Part shown: one piece after another, positions 52,981 through 64,000 of the stretch
Layout: the number at the start of each line of letters is the position of its first letter
How positions within the stretch are numbered: position 1 is the first letter of the stretch
Assembly: GCA_013407085.1 (NCBI GenBank)
Contig: JACCGJ010001662.1
Span: 1 to 64,000 of the forward strand
DNA: 64,000 bases
From: Atriophallophorus winterbourni
Lineage: Eukaryota; Platyhelminthes; Trematoda; Plagiorchiida; Microphallidae
Direction: 5' to 3'
Notes under the pieces: generated by a model
Told to the model about the DNA's origin: nothing
What the model saw: the letters and a program-made list of their open reading frames with translations, nothing else
The model's database searches: none
Translations under genes and position numbers: made by a program

Positions 52981-54912
52981 TTAAGGCGAGTATTCAGGAA
53001 ACAACTTACCCCAGTTGCGGTCCAACCCCTGCTTAAAACTAGACACGGTACTGCAGGATATAAGTTCTTCTGGAAGCCGGTTCCAGAAATTTACCACCCT
53101 GAGGCTGAAAAAGTGTTTCCTGGAGTCTAGCCGACATCGCTCCTTAGCAAGTTTGAGTGAATGGCCCCGGGTACCCAGCTCAGGACTTAAGGCAAAGAAG
53201 TCGGTCATGCTAACGCCACTTAACCCCTTCAAGATCCTAAAGGTTTCAATTAAGTCACCTCTCAAACGACGGCGCGTAAGTGAAAAAAGATCTAGGGACT
53301 TTAGGCGTGCAGCGTAAGGTTTCCCTCGCTGACCCTCAACCATGCGAGTTGCGAGACGCTGTACGCTTTCGAGTCGAACGATGTCCTTCTTGTAGTAAGG
53401 GCACCACGCCTGGACACAATATTCTAAATGCGGCCTAACTAATGCCTTGTAAAGGGGCAGGAATACCTCGGGTCTTCTGCTGGATAACACGGATCTCAGC
53501 CGAAAGAGAACTTTGCGAGCACGTTGAGCTGCAGCGGCGCATTGGTCCTCCCATTTGAAGTCCGTCCTAACTACTACTCCTTAATCCCTAACACGCTGTG
53601 TGGCGCTTACAGTGAGAGAATTGCCTGACACCTGAACTGGAATCTTATCAACCAGTGCTGAAAAGAGTTGGCTCTTATTAAGGTTAAGTGGGAGGTCCCA
53701 CTGATGTGACCAGTTTATGACCCGTTCAAGGTCGTGCATCAAGGTATCTTCGTCCGTTGATCCAATGAATTTACCATCATCCGCAAAAATGAAGCATGGG
53801 CACTTCAATGCAGAGGACAAGTCATCGATGAAAATCAGGAATAGAAGAGGACCAAGTACCGAACCTTGGGGTACACCACTGATTACGTCGGTTCCATTAG
53901 ACAGCGTAGATCCTACCCTAACTCGGAATGTCCTACCTGTTAAGAAGGCCTTTATCCAAGCAAGTAGACTACCCCGAATGCCTTTTGCTGCTAGCTTAAT
54001 CTCTAGAAGGCGGTGGTTTACGGAATCAAAAGCCTTGCTGAAGTCTAGGTAGAGGGCTTCGACAGGCTTCCCTTCATCCAACCTTTTAGTGGCAGTATTG
54101 AGAAAACTAAGAAGGTTTGTCAGGCAGGATCTACCCTTAAGAAATCCATGCTGATTTACACTCAGTAGAGAATGCCGACAAAGATGCTGACAGATTTTGT
54201 CACGCAGCAGTTTTTCCATTACTTTCGAGGCGATGCTAGTCAGGCTGACAGGTCTATAGTTACCAACAGTTGAGCTGCAACGACCCTTGTGTACTGGCAC
54301 GATTATAGCTTCTTTCCATTCACTAGGAACCACTCCCATGTTCAAGCATGAATTGAAGAGCTTGCATAAGGGTTCTGTAAGCACTGGGGCAAGATTCTTT
54401 AGCATAACCGAGTGGATACCGTCTGGTCCCTCAGCTTTGTTGACGCGAACATGGATAAGTGCTTCATACACCTCGGATTCCATGAAGGACAACTCATCTA
54501 GTGCAGGAGCGCCAGGTAGAAGATTATACGAGCTAGACGGAGCAATTAAAGAATTATCACGTCTTTGAACGCCACTGAAGAACCTAGAGAAGGCACTCGC
54601 CTTAGACAGGTCGGTATCGGCTACTTTTCCGTCCTCCAGATTTAAATCTCCAATGTTTTTCCTGGTTTTTCCTTTCGATTGAGCGTAGCTATAAAATCTT
54701 TTGGGATTGGATTTAGCATCCCTAGCTAAGGATAACTCAAACTCCTGTTTGAGCAAACGCTGTATTTTAACACAAGAGTTCCGAGCGTTTTTGTATCGGA
54801 CCCAAGAACCAGAAGTAAGAGATAGCTTATGTTGTCGCCATAAACGATCTCGTTTTCGGGTAGACCGACGAACTCGAGGAGTCCACCAGGGCGGCCTATG
54901 ATGCTTTTTCAC
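52981..54912 (-). pseudogene. LINE A ORF2, reverse transcriptase part
   Basis: RT order: VNKAEGPDGIHSVMLK, NYRPVSLTSIASKVMEKLLR, VNQHGFLKGRSCLTNLLSFL, YLDFSKAFDSVNHRLL (motif A), SGVPQGSVLGPLLFLIFIDD (motif B), CFIFADDGKFIG (motif C) and WDLPLNLNKSQLF. A TAA at 53581-53583 interrupts RVRD/GVVVRTDFKWEDQC in the same frame. The frame then stays open through LYKALVRPHLEYCVQAWCPY, RRRLRGDLIETFRILKGLSG and FSLRVVNFWNRLPEELI to the stop at 52981. CR1-group signature throughout. A frameshift near 54950 separates it from the endonuclease. Confidence 0.9.
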
Positions 54913-55830
54913 GACTTGCAGCGGAGCGTGCTTGTCTTGTAACTCCTTAAGATACTTACAAATTCTATCCCAGTTTCACTTACATTAAAATCGTTAGAGA
55001 ACTGAAAGAAAGATTTTGAAGTCTGTAGAAGAAAATCCCAGTCTACAAGCCTAAAATTTCGTCTAGGGCGAGCAGTAGGTTTGTGAAACCGCAGTACCGC
55101 TTCGAAGCTTATCATTACGTGATCGCTTTTGCCAAGCGGTGGTAGGTATTTTAAGAATCTAACGGCTTCGGGCTGGGACGACAATACTAGGTCGAGAGTG
55201 GATGGAGTACATCCATTACGAAACCTCGTAGGATCACTCACATGCTGATGCAGCGCATGATCATGGAGCCATTCGAGGAACATTTCGGATTGCTTGGTGA
55301 CTAAACCTACAGAGACGGCCCAATTTATGTCCGGGAGGTTGAAATCACCTAAGATGAGTACGCTGGGAGCTGATTGAAACAACCTGTCGAGCGTCTCATT
55401 CAGCTGTGTAATCTCATGCTGGGCTGCACTGGGTGTGACGTAGACACAAGCAATTGCGAGGGCTGACTTGTAGCAAGTCAGGATACTCGTAACAACTTGG
55501 ACGTTTTCACTGGTTAGGGATATACCCGTTCCTGTATTGTGCAAGCCATACTCTAGGAGGAGTTCAACGCCACCGCCTCTCCTGTCGCCAGGTCTATCGC
55601 ATCTAAGGACGAGATACTGCTCGCTGATGTTTGTTGGCACATCATCAAGCGCGGACAGCCATGTCTCAGAAAGCGCTATAACCCGGGGGTGCAACTCAGC
55701 CACACGAAGAGAGAGGTCAGCCCACTTATTCCTTATGCTGCACACATTAGCGTACAGCACTGGGGCGCTGGTTTTGCGTGCTTCTGAAACTAACCCTGAT
55801 TTGCCCTCGGTCGAAGCACCCGAGGGAGGT
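54909..55830 (-). pseudogene. LINE A ORF2, AP-endonuclease part
   Basis: The frame is open from inside ORF1 (about 55830) and reads LYANVCSIRNKWADL, VIALSETWLSALDD, CDRPGDRRGGGVELLL, ACVYVTPSAAQHEI, SVLILGDFNLPDINW, STLDLVLSSQPEAV and LGKSDHVMISFEAVL. These are the AP-endonuclease blocks of CR1-type LINEs. A one-base indel near 54950 shifts the join to RT (LKELQDKHAPLQVVKKHHRP lies in the other frame). Confidence 0.88.
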
Positions 55831-57117
55831 GCACGTTTTTTGGCGTGCTACTTAAAGCAGGAGTATCTGTTTCAACGACCTCTTGCATGGGTGTTACGGA
55901 CCGTTGACTAAAGATTGAGGCCGCCTCTATCGAAGAGCAACAACTGGAGAAATTTGCTTGGCTCCCATCTTCATTTTCGATAAGCGCGTCAACGTCGTCT
56001 AATCCGGACAGCCAGACGCGTAGCGATGAGCTTTTCGGTAAGATCTTAACGGATTCACTAGCGCTACGGTTTGCATCAGTCTTACGGATAGCAGATGTCC
56101 TTAAAGCGAAGTTTCTCCTATGTGGAGCGGAAGGGTTTTGTCTAATATGAGATGGAGGGTTGTCCGGCTTAACCTGAAGCTTGTCTAGAGTTGTTGTGGC
56201 GATGTATTCAGCCCTAGACAATAACGCATCCCGATCCGCCTGGTACTTGAATTCTACCAGTATCGGCCTAGGGCGGTTATCCATCTTCCATCTCCCTACA
56301 CGGTAAACTCGCACCGTGGGAGTAGAAGGCTTTAGACCTACCATCCGGATGAGATCGCTAATACATCTGCGATCAAAATCTCTTCGACTTTCAGATTCCC
56401 TAATAAAAGGCTCCGCTCGATTGAAAACTAGAACATTTCGGGTTCTAGTTTTTGAAGAGTAATAAGAAGTGCCTTTAAGTGACTCAACTTGCTTACGCAA
56501 ACCGTTTAATTCCTGGATAATTTTATCCAGGTCGGGTGAGCCAGCAACATTTCCATGTTTCTTCCGTTGAGTATGGGCTTTTCCTTTCTTGGTACGTTTT
56601 TGCGGAGTTTGGGCTACGTTTACGACCTTCGGAGAGGAAGCTTGCTTTGAAGGACTAGGTAACTGGAGAGCTACGTCTACGTCAGGGGATGCCCTTTTTT
56701 CGCCTTTTTGTTAGCACGCTTACTTGAAGTCCTTGCTCCATTTACCACCTTAGGAGAGGTAGCTTGCTTTGAAGAACTTTGCAGCCGGCTAGATTTGTGC
56801 GCAATAGCGTTGCCTGCTGTAGTCTCAGAACATATATTTGCTCTCACCACAGATGCATACGATTGAGCGGCTGCAACATCTGACGAGCTTCGCGACGTCA
56901 CTCTATTCCTTGGCTTTTGGCAAGCGGCGTCAGTGGCAGCCTCGTGACAGCCGGAGCAATACCACTGCAACCAGCGGCATTTTGCATAAATCCCGTAGTG
57001 AGATTTATGTATGCCTGAGCAGCTAGGGTGAGCCCAGCGCTTGCAAGCTGTGCACTCGATGCCCTTAGCCACCATTTTGCCACATTTTTCGTTAAGGCAG
57101 GTATTTTTTGAACTCAT
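55790..57117 (-). pseudogene. LINE A ORF1: zinc finger, basic linker, RRM-like domain (one frameshift)
   Basis: From an ATG at 57117: a PHD-like Cys/His finger (CLNEKC, CTACKRWAHPSC, WYCSGCH, residues about 7-58) and a basic linker holding two similar modules (SSKQATSPKVVNGARTSSKR and PSKQASSPKVVNVAQTPQKR). A frameshift follows at the A-run near 56695. Then come a short helical stretch (LDKIIQELNGLRKQVESL) and an RRM-like domain: RTRNVLVFNRAEPFIRES, VRVYRVGRWK and RPRPILVEFKYQADRDALLS. CR1-type ORF1 proteins bind the element RNA and act in the ribonucleoprotein. ORF1 overlaps the start of ORF2 in another frame. Confidence 0.8.
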
Positions 57118-57160
57118 ATCTATCGGTAGAATGTGAGTAATGATAGTTCAGTAGAAAAAT

Positions 57161-57324
57161 ACAAGCTGATTTTATTACTGGCGTAATTAATCAGAAAAAT
57201 ATCAATAATATAGTAAAATAGTTATTCTATTTTACTGCAAATTCAAGGAATAGCAAAAGTTCGTAATGATATTTATCGGAGCGTGGGAAATGCAACAAAG
57301 TTGAACGTACCGCCAAGCGCCAAG
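57161..57324. other. Spacer between LINE A and LINE B
   Basis: AT-rich; part may be the 5' UTR of LINE A. Nothing else seen. Confidence 0.4.
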
Positions 57325-57849
57325 TTCAGTTCAGTTCAGTTCAGTTTGCACAGGACAGTATGTGGCTAACGAGCCAATCGAGCGTCCAGAATTTCTTTCG
57401 GTGGAAAGCTGCAGAGAAGCAACCACCACTGCCAAAGCGTTTTTCTTATTGTGATTTGGATATCCTCGACGATCGCGCCGCCAAGGGATAAGCCAATCGA
57501 GCGTCCAGAATTTCCGTCTGTGGAAAGCTTCAAAGGAGCGCCCACCACTGCCAAAGTTGGTTCATTTTCCTCTGGTATTCTCGTCGTATGCGAAGGTACG
57601 TCCGATGTTTTCCTAGCCGTCCTTTGGTCCCAGAATTTGTAGCTGCGACTGAGAAAAACGGAAAGGGTTTCTCTTCACCAAGCCGGTGAGAGGTTAGCTA
57701 TGGAAAATTGGTGCGTACATTTAAAACATGACATTTAGAACGAGGCATTATATAACAGGATTTTTTTAAAATTGTGGTCAAAACCATATAATTTCAAAAT
57801 GAACAAAAAATGGACAATTCTGACGACAGACAACCTGCATATTCACGGG

Positions 57850-59733
57850 AAAACGTCTGGGAAAAGCCCAAGCCACAAGGTATCTATACTTCTTTTAAAT
57901 GCACCTATTGATGTGCAAGCTATTAGTTCCTCAGGCAGCTTGTTCCAGAAGCTTACCACTCTTTCACTGAAAAAGTGTTGCCTAAGATTCAGACGGCTGT
58001 GGTTTTTTCGCGAGCTTCAATGTATGTCCTCTAGTTGAGGGGTTGATCGCTCGAGAGAACAGGATTTGACAGCCCTCGTCGCCTAAGCCTTTCAGGATTT
58101 TGAAAGTTTCTATGAGATCACCCCGTAGACGCCGACGCCGAAGGGAGAAGAGACCTAAAGAAATTAGACGTTCTTCGTAGGGTTTCCCAAACATACCTTC
58201 AACCATTTTGGTAGCCAGTCTTTGGACTCTTTCTAATAGTAATATGTCCTTTTGAAAGAAGGGGCTCCAGGCTTGCACGCAGTATTCTAAATGCGGCCTG
58301 ACAATCGCCGTATATAAAGGAATAAACACTTCCGGCGTTCTACATGTCAGAACGGATTTAAGCCTAAAGAGTTCTCCTCTAGCTCGTTGTGCAGCGGTGG
58401 CACACTGTGCAGCCCATTTGAAGTCCGCTGTTACGACTATACCCAAATCCTTAATCCTCTGAATAGATTGAAAGTCGATCCTACCGTTATTCGCAGTTAC
58501 TGTAATTCTGTCGACTGCTGCAGATAACAGATGACATTTACTATAGTTCAGAGGAAGATCCCAATCCTGCGACCATTTAATGACCTTTTCAATATCTCTC
58601 CACAAATCACCGTGATCACTGGATCCGGTGAATTTGACATCATCAGCAAACATGTAGCAGGGACATGACAACTGCGATGCGAGATCATCGATGAAGATCA
58701 GAAAAAGTATTGGGCCTAATACTGAACCTTGTGGGACCCCACTGGTAACTGTTGTGAATTCAGAGGTAGTATCGCCTACACGGACCTGGAAGGATCTATC
58801 ACGAAGAAAACTGGTTATCCAGTCGTGAAGCTTACCAGATATGCCGTTGGCCGAGAGCTTCATCCCTAGGAACCTGTGACTAACCGAGTCGAACGCCTTA
58901 CTAAAGTCTAAGTAAAAGACCTCTACCCGTCCGCCTTCATCCAGTGTCTTAGAAACTCGATCTAAAAAGCATAAAAGATTTGAGAGACACGACCTTTCTT
59001 TAAGAAAGCCATGTTGAACCGTGCTTAATGATGAATTGTGCACGAGGTGGCTGCACAATCGATCCCTGATAAGTCTCTCCAAGGTTTTACATAAAACAAT
59101 AGTCAAGCTTACCGGTCGGAAATTCTTAACTATGTTTTCGCAACCTCCCTTTGGAATGGGTACGACAATGGCTTTCTTCCAGTCATCTGGTAGGATGCCT
59201 TTGCAGAACGATTCGTTATATAACTCACATAGAGGCCCTGCTAGTACCGTAGATATTTCCTCTACAATTTTAGGATGCACATCGTCAAGTCCGGCGGATT
59301 TATTTCCGTCTAGATTCTTTAGGACACGTGCGACATCATCCGTGCAAAAAACTACTTCGCTTAGTGAGGCACCCATTTCCGTATTAAGAGTTGGGACTGA
59401 GTGAATCGCATGCCCGACATCCATTCTATGTACGCTTCGAAAATAATCCAGCAAAGCTGCTGCCTTTTCGGGGTCAGAATTGGCTTTCTGGCCATTGTCT
59501 AATATTAGGGTACCTATGTGCTCCCTTGTCTTACCCTTAGACTGAACATAATTATAATACTTCTTAGGGTACTTTTTAGCAGACTTCGCCAGGTAAGTTT
59601 CGTAGCATCGCTTAAGCTTCCGTTGTAGCTTTACTGTGTTGTTCCTCGAAGCCTCATAGCACGACCAATTTCTATAGGTTGGCAAGGCTGTGTATCTCCG
59701 CCAGTGTCTGTCGCGCCTAATAATGTTGCGTCA
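57850..59733 (-). pseudogene. LINE B ORF2, reverse transcriptase part
   Basis: In frame with the endonuclease after a TGA at 59731-59733. Open to 57982: LDGNKSAGLDDVHPKIVEEI, NFRPVSLTIVLCKTLERLIR, VQHGFLKERSCLSNLLCFLD, YLDFSKAFDSVSHRFLG (motif A), SGVPQGSVLGPILFLIFIDD (motif B), CYMFADDVKFTG (motif C), IKDLGIVVTADFKWAAQCAT and LYTAIVRPHLEYCVQAWSPF. A frameshift near 58015 puts the last block (FSERVVSFWNKLPEELIACT) in another frame, to about 57850. Otherwise well preserved. Confidence 0.9.
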
Positions 59734-60627
59734 CACCGCAGGAGTCCACCAAGGTGGCTTGTTCTTTAGCCGTATAGGTCGGAAAGGACAGTAAAGGTCT
59801 TGAAGACTTAAAATATCGCGCTTAATAACCGACCATTTACTTTCGATGTCATTGGTTTCAGAGAACCAGTCACATCGTAAAGCGGAAAGCCGCACAGCAT
59901 TCCAGTCAACTCGATTTAGATTACGCCTGTATTTGACTGATGGCTTATGAAAACAGAGAATTGCCTGAAATATTATGGTGACATGGTCACTTTTCCCTAA
60001 AGGTGAGTCGTAAGAGAGGTTTTGGACATCTTTAGGACCTTTAGACAAAAGTAGGTCCAGTGTAGATGGTGAATGTCCATCTCTGTACCTAGTTTCCTCA
60101 CTTACGTGCTGATGAAGCGCACTGGAGTGCATCCAATCGAGATATACCTGGGAAATTCTATCACAGGTTGTCTGAGTGTCCCAGTCAATACCCGGTAAGT
60201 TGAAGTCACCTATTAAATATACTCGTGGGGCAGTTTTGAGCAACCTGGTGAGAAGTTCCCTAAGTTCCTGGTCCTCCTCCTCAGAAGCGCCGGGTGCCCT
60301 GTATAAGCAGCCTAACGCAAAAGAAAGCTTACCGTCTGTGACGATTGTCGAGACCAGCTGGATGCCGAAGGTGGCCATTTTGATGCCAGAGTCTTGGTAT
60401 TTAATACCATGTTGTTGTAGTATTATAGCTCCTCCTCCGCGTCTACCAACTGGCCTATCCGATCTGATGGCTGTATATGTCGAAAGAAGATCAACTGGAA
60501 TAATGTCTGCATCTTGAAGCCAGGTCTCTGATATACCTAGGATCCTAGATTTACTATTGGAGGCTTTCTGCATTAATTCCAGCCATTTATTACGCACGCT
60601 GCAAGCATTTGTGTATAGTATGCTCAC
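59731..60627 (-). pseudogene. LINE B ORF2, AP-endonuclease part
   Basis: 298 codons: MSILYTNACSVRNKWLEL, ILGISETWLQDADI, SDRPVGRRGGGAIIL, LGCLYRAPGASEEEDQ, RVYLIGDFNLPGIDWD, STLDLLLSKGPKDV and LGKSDHVTIIFQAIL, ending PPWWTPAV before the TGA. All endonuclease blocks are present. The single stop separates it from an otherwise matching RT frame. Confidence 0.9.
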
Positions 60628-60647
60628 AGCATTTCGATGTATCCCGC

Positions 60648-61542
60648 CTAATTTCGGACAACCCTCGGGCGCAAAACCCGAGGCATTACCAAGTTTTTTG
60701 GTATGTCCAAATTAGTGCTGTGTGGAGAATCTACGTCGCTGGAAGGTTGTGGCGTAGAGGTTCTTAATGCAGGAGCGTTGAGCGCATACGAAGCGAGGCT
60801 TCCGTTTGCTGCATCACAACTTAGCCACGATTCGTCCCCTATATTTTCTACCACCACTTGAGCGTTCTTGATTGAAATATCCGCTGTTGCGGAGTTATTC
60901 AATCGGCGCTTATCAGGGTTGCTCTTCGGTTTTGCTACTTTGCTACCCGAACGCTGGAACGCAAAATAATTTGCTGAAACTGGGCGGCTATCTGGCACCA
61001 CTCTATACAAACCATTTGTATTGGTATGTATTTGGTCGCCTTTAGAGAGAAACAGGTCTCTGTCTCTCTGATTTCTGAATTCCACCAAGATTGGCCTTGC
61101 TTGGTTTCCTTTCTTATACAGACCGATTCTGTGTACCCGAACTATCTGTAGATTGGGCTTAAGGTCTGCCAGACGCAGTAAATTTTGTACGCATTTGCGA
61201 TCTAAACTGCGTCGTGCTTTAGCCTCCTGTATAAAAGGCTCTTGCTGGTTATGGATCAGAATGTTTCTGGTCCTGGTGTTCAAACTTTTCTCGGGAAAAG
61301 TGCCTTTTTCTGCAACGCTCGCAATTCGCTTCGGATTGAAGCCAATTGCGAGTAAATCGTCGCTAAATTATCGAGACGCGGCTCGGTTTTTTTACTTGTT
61401 GGGGAGCGCGGTAACGTTCGAGCTGGCTGGCTCTTTTTCTAACGCTGATTAACAACATTGTTGTTAGTTTTACCCTGACTTTTCCCCGCAGATTTTTGTA
61501 CATCCACCGGCGTATGCAAGATTGGTTTGTGCGATGCTGCAA
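60648..61542 (-). pseudogene. LINE B ORF1: RRM-like domain, N-terminus missing
   Basis: The open part 61283-60648 reads RTRNILIHNQQEPFIQEAKA, IVRVHRIGLYKKGNQ and RPILVEFRNQRDRDLFLS, matching the RRM-like part of LINE A ORF1, and ends PRVLRPRVVRN as there. Upstream, in other frames, a helical stretch (DNLATIYSQLASIRSELRAL) shows a frameshift near 61300. The zinc finger is lost by 5' truncation at about 61540. Confidence 0.8.
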
Positions 61543-61716
61543 CTTCAAGTTCAAGTTCAAGTTGCACAGGGATGAAGGTGGCTAAAAGCCAATCGCGCGC
61601 CCAGATTTTCTTCGACGGTATGCGGTTGAGAACCCGGCACTCCGATATCGAGTATACAGTTCGTACTTTTCACACATTCTTGATTCCGAATATCTGGATA
61701 ATAAGGTAGGGTTTCT
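61543..61716 (-). repeat. CR1-like LINE 3' UTR fragment (D)
   Basis: Same sequence as 50080-50275 in reverse: tandem cttgaa tail (complement of 61543-61565), then caatcgcgcgcccagatttt and gttgagaacccggcactccg. It stops inside the conserved hairpin (ctcttca), where the tail of LINE C begins, so it is truncated within about 170 bases of its 3' end. Confidence 0.7.
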
Positions 61717-64000
61717 CTTCAGTATCAGTATCAGTATCACAGGGCGATAGTCGACCAAGTCGAAACTAATGCCCAGATTCTTTCTGAGGTGTGCTTGAAA
61801 ACACCCACCACTACTAGGATTGATTCGTAAGTAACACAGGCGTGTGCAACTCTGAATGGAAGATGGGAGATGTCTCATCACCGAAAGGTGAGAGAGTTAT
61901 GCATGTTACATGTCCAATCGAATGGAAAGACGATGGACAGCAGTTCATTCCCACAAATGCGAAAAAACGAAGAAGAAACTCTTTTTTGTGTTTCCAAATG
62001 TTTTTCGAATATTTTTGAGTTTTTTTATAATAAATATGGAGGGATTTGGTCTTAAGGTTAATGCTCCGGGAGGAGCACCTGCCACCGTTCGTCCAGCCCA
62101 TGTTTGTACGCAATTACTGGAGTTGCCGTGATTAGTTCTGCGGGAAGTGAGTTCCATGCGTTCACTATACAGATGCTGAAGAAGTGCGTTCTGGATTCGA
62201 GCCTGGTGTGCTGTTTACTTAGCTTAAGACTGTGCCCTCGTGTACCAACCAAAGGAGAGAACCAAAAGAGTTCATCGAATTTGAGACAACTTAATCCTTT
62301 GACAACCTTGAAGGTCTGTATAAGATCCCCCCTAAGTTGCCTCCTCCTAAGTGAGAAAAGTCTTAGTGTTAATAGACGATTTTCATAATTGGTGTATGCT
62401 AACCCCTCGATCATGCGAGTGGCCAGCTTCTCTACCTTTTCTAGCTGCATGATATCCTCATGGTAATACGGCCTTCAAACCTGGATACAGTATTCTCAAT
62501 ATGGCCTTACTAACGCCTTGTAGAGGGGCAATAGCACTCCAGCTTTTCTGCAAGTGAGGGCTGAACGTAGTCGAAAGAGTTCCCTCCTGGCCCTTTGAGC
62601 TGCAGCAGCACATCGGTCAGCCCACTTAAAGTTTGCGGAGACTACGATTCCTAGGTCCTTAGTAGACTTCACCCTACGGAACTCCGTGTGAGCTAAGGTC
62701 GTAGACGCAATCATGTTGCCTGCCAGTGTAGAGAGCAAATGACTCTTATCTAGGTTAAGAGGAAGGTCTCACTTATCTGCCCATGCTGTTACAGCTTCCA
62801 CGTCACTTATCAGATAGGAGTTATCCGACCTACCGACAATTTTAACGTCGTCAGCAAACATATAACAGGGTGAGCGCAGTTGGTTGGCTAGATCATCAAT
62901 GAAGATGAGAAACAGCAGCGGCCACAAGACTGAGGCCTGGGGAACCCCACTCGTTATATGCACACTAGCGAAGTAAGTATCATCTACCCTGACAGTAAAG
63001 GAACGGTCGCTAAGGAATGCTCGAATCCAGCCCAGAAGGTTCCCTGATACTCCTATGGCTGAGAGTTTGAGAAGCAAGAGCCTATGGTTGACTGGATCAA
63101 AAGCCTTACTAAAGTCGAGATAGAAGACTTCTACAGCTATACCATCATCCATCCTCTTGGTAACCTCGTTAAGAAAGCTCAACAAATTTGTCAGACATGA
63201 CCTACCTTCTAGGAAGCCGTGTTGTGCACCATTCAAAAGAGAGTGTTTGGTTAGATATCCAAAATTTTTATCGCGAATCAATCTTTCCATAACCTTACAT
63301 AGTACACTAGTGAGGCTAACCGGGCGATAATTTTTGACCGCCGAGGAAGCTCCTCCCTTATGGATAGGCACTACAACGGCTGTTCTCCAGTCCAAAGTAA
63401 GGGTACTTTGACTGAGGGATGATGTGAAAAGTACTGTGATCGACACAGATAATATAGGCGCTAGCAGTCTGATCATTCGTGGATGGATGCTATCGTGCCC
63501 TGCCGACTTGTTGTAAGCTAGGCTGGCCAATATATTCTCGACATTGTGTACCTCGAATGTAAGGTCAGTGCAGAGGGGGCGATCAGCGAGTACACATTTA
63601 GTGATGGCGCAGAGGAGTTCGAGTAATAATCTCGGCGTTGTACGCCTTGAAAATGCGAGGAAACCAATTGAGCCTTTTCAGTGCTTGCAATGACGCCTCA
63701 GCCATCTTCCATTCTCAAGGTACCTACACCTTTTCGTGTTGACCCTTTAGATTGAACGTAGCTGTAGTAACGTTTCGGATTAGTATAGGCCTCTTGAGCG
63801 AGTCTCATTTTGAAAGAAATCTTTGCTGCACTTATCTTGGAAACAGCTATGTTTCGCTCTTCTTTGTGACGGGCCCAAGTCCCACATGAGGGAGTTAGCT
63901 TATAACGCCTCCATTTCTCTTCGCGGTGACGTACACCACGGGAAACTGAGGCTGACCACCATTGAGGTTTACTTTTTTTGCGAACGGGTAAGAGAAGAAC
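61717..64000 (-). mobile_element. CR1-like LINE (C), running off the window
   Basis: Minus strand: tandem gatact tail (complement of 61717-61742), 3' UTR with hairpin (61880-61897), the ORF2 C-terminus at 62058, and RT up to the window end. The 5' part is outside the window. Confidence 0.87.
62058..64000 (-). pseudogene. LINE C ORF2, reverse transcriptase, several stops
   Basis: Near the window end KPQWWSASVSRGVRHREEKW and TNPKRYYSYVQSKGSTRKGV are the linker. After indels, 63530-62058 is one frame: NKSAGHDSIHPRMIRL, NYRPVSLTSVLCKVMERLIR, AQHGFLEGRSCLTNLLSFLN, YLDFSKAFDPVNHRLL (motif A), SGVPQASVLWPLLFLIFIDD (decayed motif B) and CYMFADDVKIVG (motif C). Three TGA stops (62769-62771, 62496-62498 and near 62478) fall in it, two of them where relatives have Trp. 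It continues with VEKLATRMIEGLAYTNYENR and RRQLRGDLIQTFKVVKGLSC. More decayed than A and B. Confidence 0.88.

Larger units (their letters stand above)
52605..57160 (-). mobile_element. Nearly full-length CR1-like LINE (A)
   Basis: 4.5 kb on the minus strand: short 5' region, ORF1 (57117-55790, one frameshift), overlapping ORF2 (about 55830-52981, one frameshift and one stop), a 3' UTR with a conserved hairpin (52850-52872), and a tandem ctgaa tail (complement of 52610-52637). Few lesions suggest recent insertion. Confidence 0.88.
57325..61542 (-). mobile_element. CR1-like LINE (B), 5'-truncated in ORF1
   Basis: 4.2 kb on the minus strand. ORF1 lacks the N-terminal zinc finger. ORF2 has one TGA and one late frameshift. 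The 3' UTR carries the conserved hairpin (57674-57694) and a tandem ctgaa tail (complement of 57325-57352) like LINE A. Its 5' limit meets the tail of fragment D. Confidence 0.87.

Noticed and set aside
62058..63530. Several in-frame TGA codons, two at Trp positions, suggesting an altered code (TGA as Trp)
   Set aside because: ABHD18 uses TGA as its stop and needs no recoding, and other LINE copies are also broken by TAA, TAG and frameshifts. Ordinary decay explains the pattern.

Overview
This is a eukaryotic nuclear contig, most likely from a parasitic flatworm (Trematoda). The evidence is a host gene with a run of 30-38 bp introns at its 5' end, the habit of flatworm genes, together with dense CR1-like LINEs, other APE-type LINEs, Penelope-like elements (PLEs), a Ty3/Gypsy element and many short dispersed repeats. 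No prokaryotic organisation, CRISPR array or rRNA is visible. Species cannot be told from the sequence alone. A 1000-base run of N (23182-24181) is an assembly gap.

Layout. 1-9.2 kb: a nested transposon block. It holds a LINE 3' end, two copies of a 1.2 kb repeat, a PLE with an RT/GIY-YIG reading frame and a hammerhead motif at its 3' end, and an internally deleted Gypsy-type LTR element inserted in the second repeat copy. 9.2-18 kb: degenerate repeats, hammerhead-bearing repeats, a truncated PLE flanked by inverted 3' ends, a pogo/Tigger-like MITE and a 94 bp palindrome. 18.1-21.6 kb: a broken, nearly full-length LINE (minus strand). 22-27 kb: PLE relic, assembly gap, a cluster of three hammerhead-like repeats, a LINE 3' half. 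29.3 kb: a possible Cys-rich terminal exon. 31.2-39.8 kb: the one clear host gene, an 11-exon ABHD18 orthologue on the minus strand (520 codons, all splice phases consistent). Its introns hold copies of a 250 bp SINE-like family and a LINE relic, and its last intron holds a sense-strand hammerhead motif with a conserved core. 40-50 kb: LINE relics and a nearly complete LINE split by a SINE-like insertion with an 8 bp target-site duplication. 51-64 kb: four minus-strand CR1-like LINEs in a row. Three of them (52.6-64 kb) share a 3'-UTR hairpin and pentanucleotide-type tails.

How the parts relate. Most open reading frames belong to retrotransposons and nearly all are inactivated by stops or frameshifts. 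ABHD18 is the only intact host gene that I can name. The most interesting signal is a set of minimal type I hammerhead ribozyme motifs in two sequence families. One family lies in PLE 3' regions. The other is a dispersed repeat with the self-complementary stem III ACCGGU, and one of its copies lies in sense inside the last ABHD18 intron.
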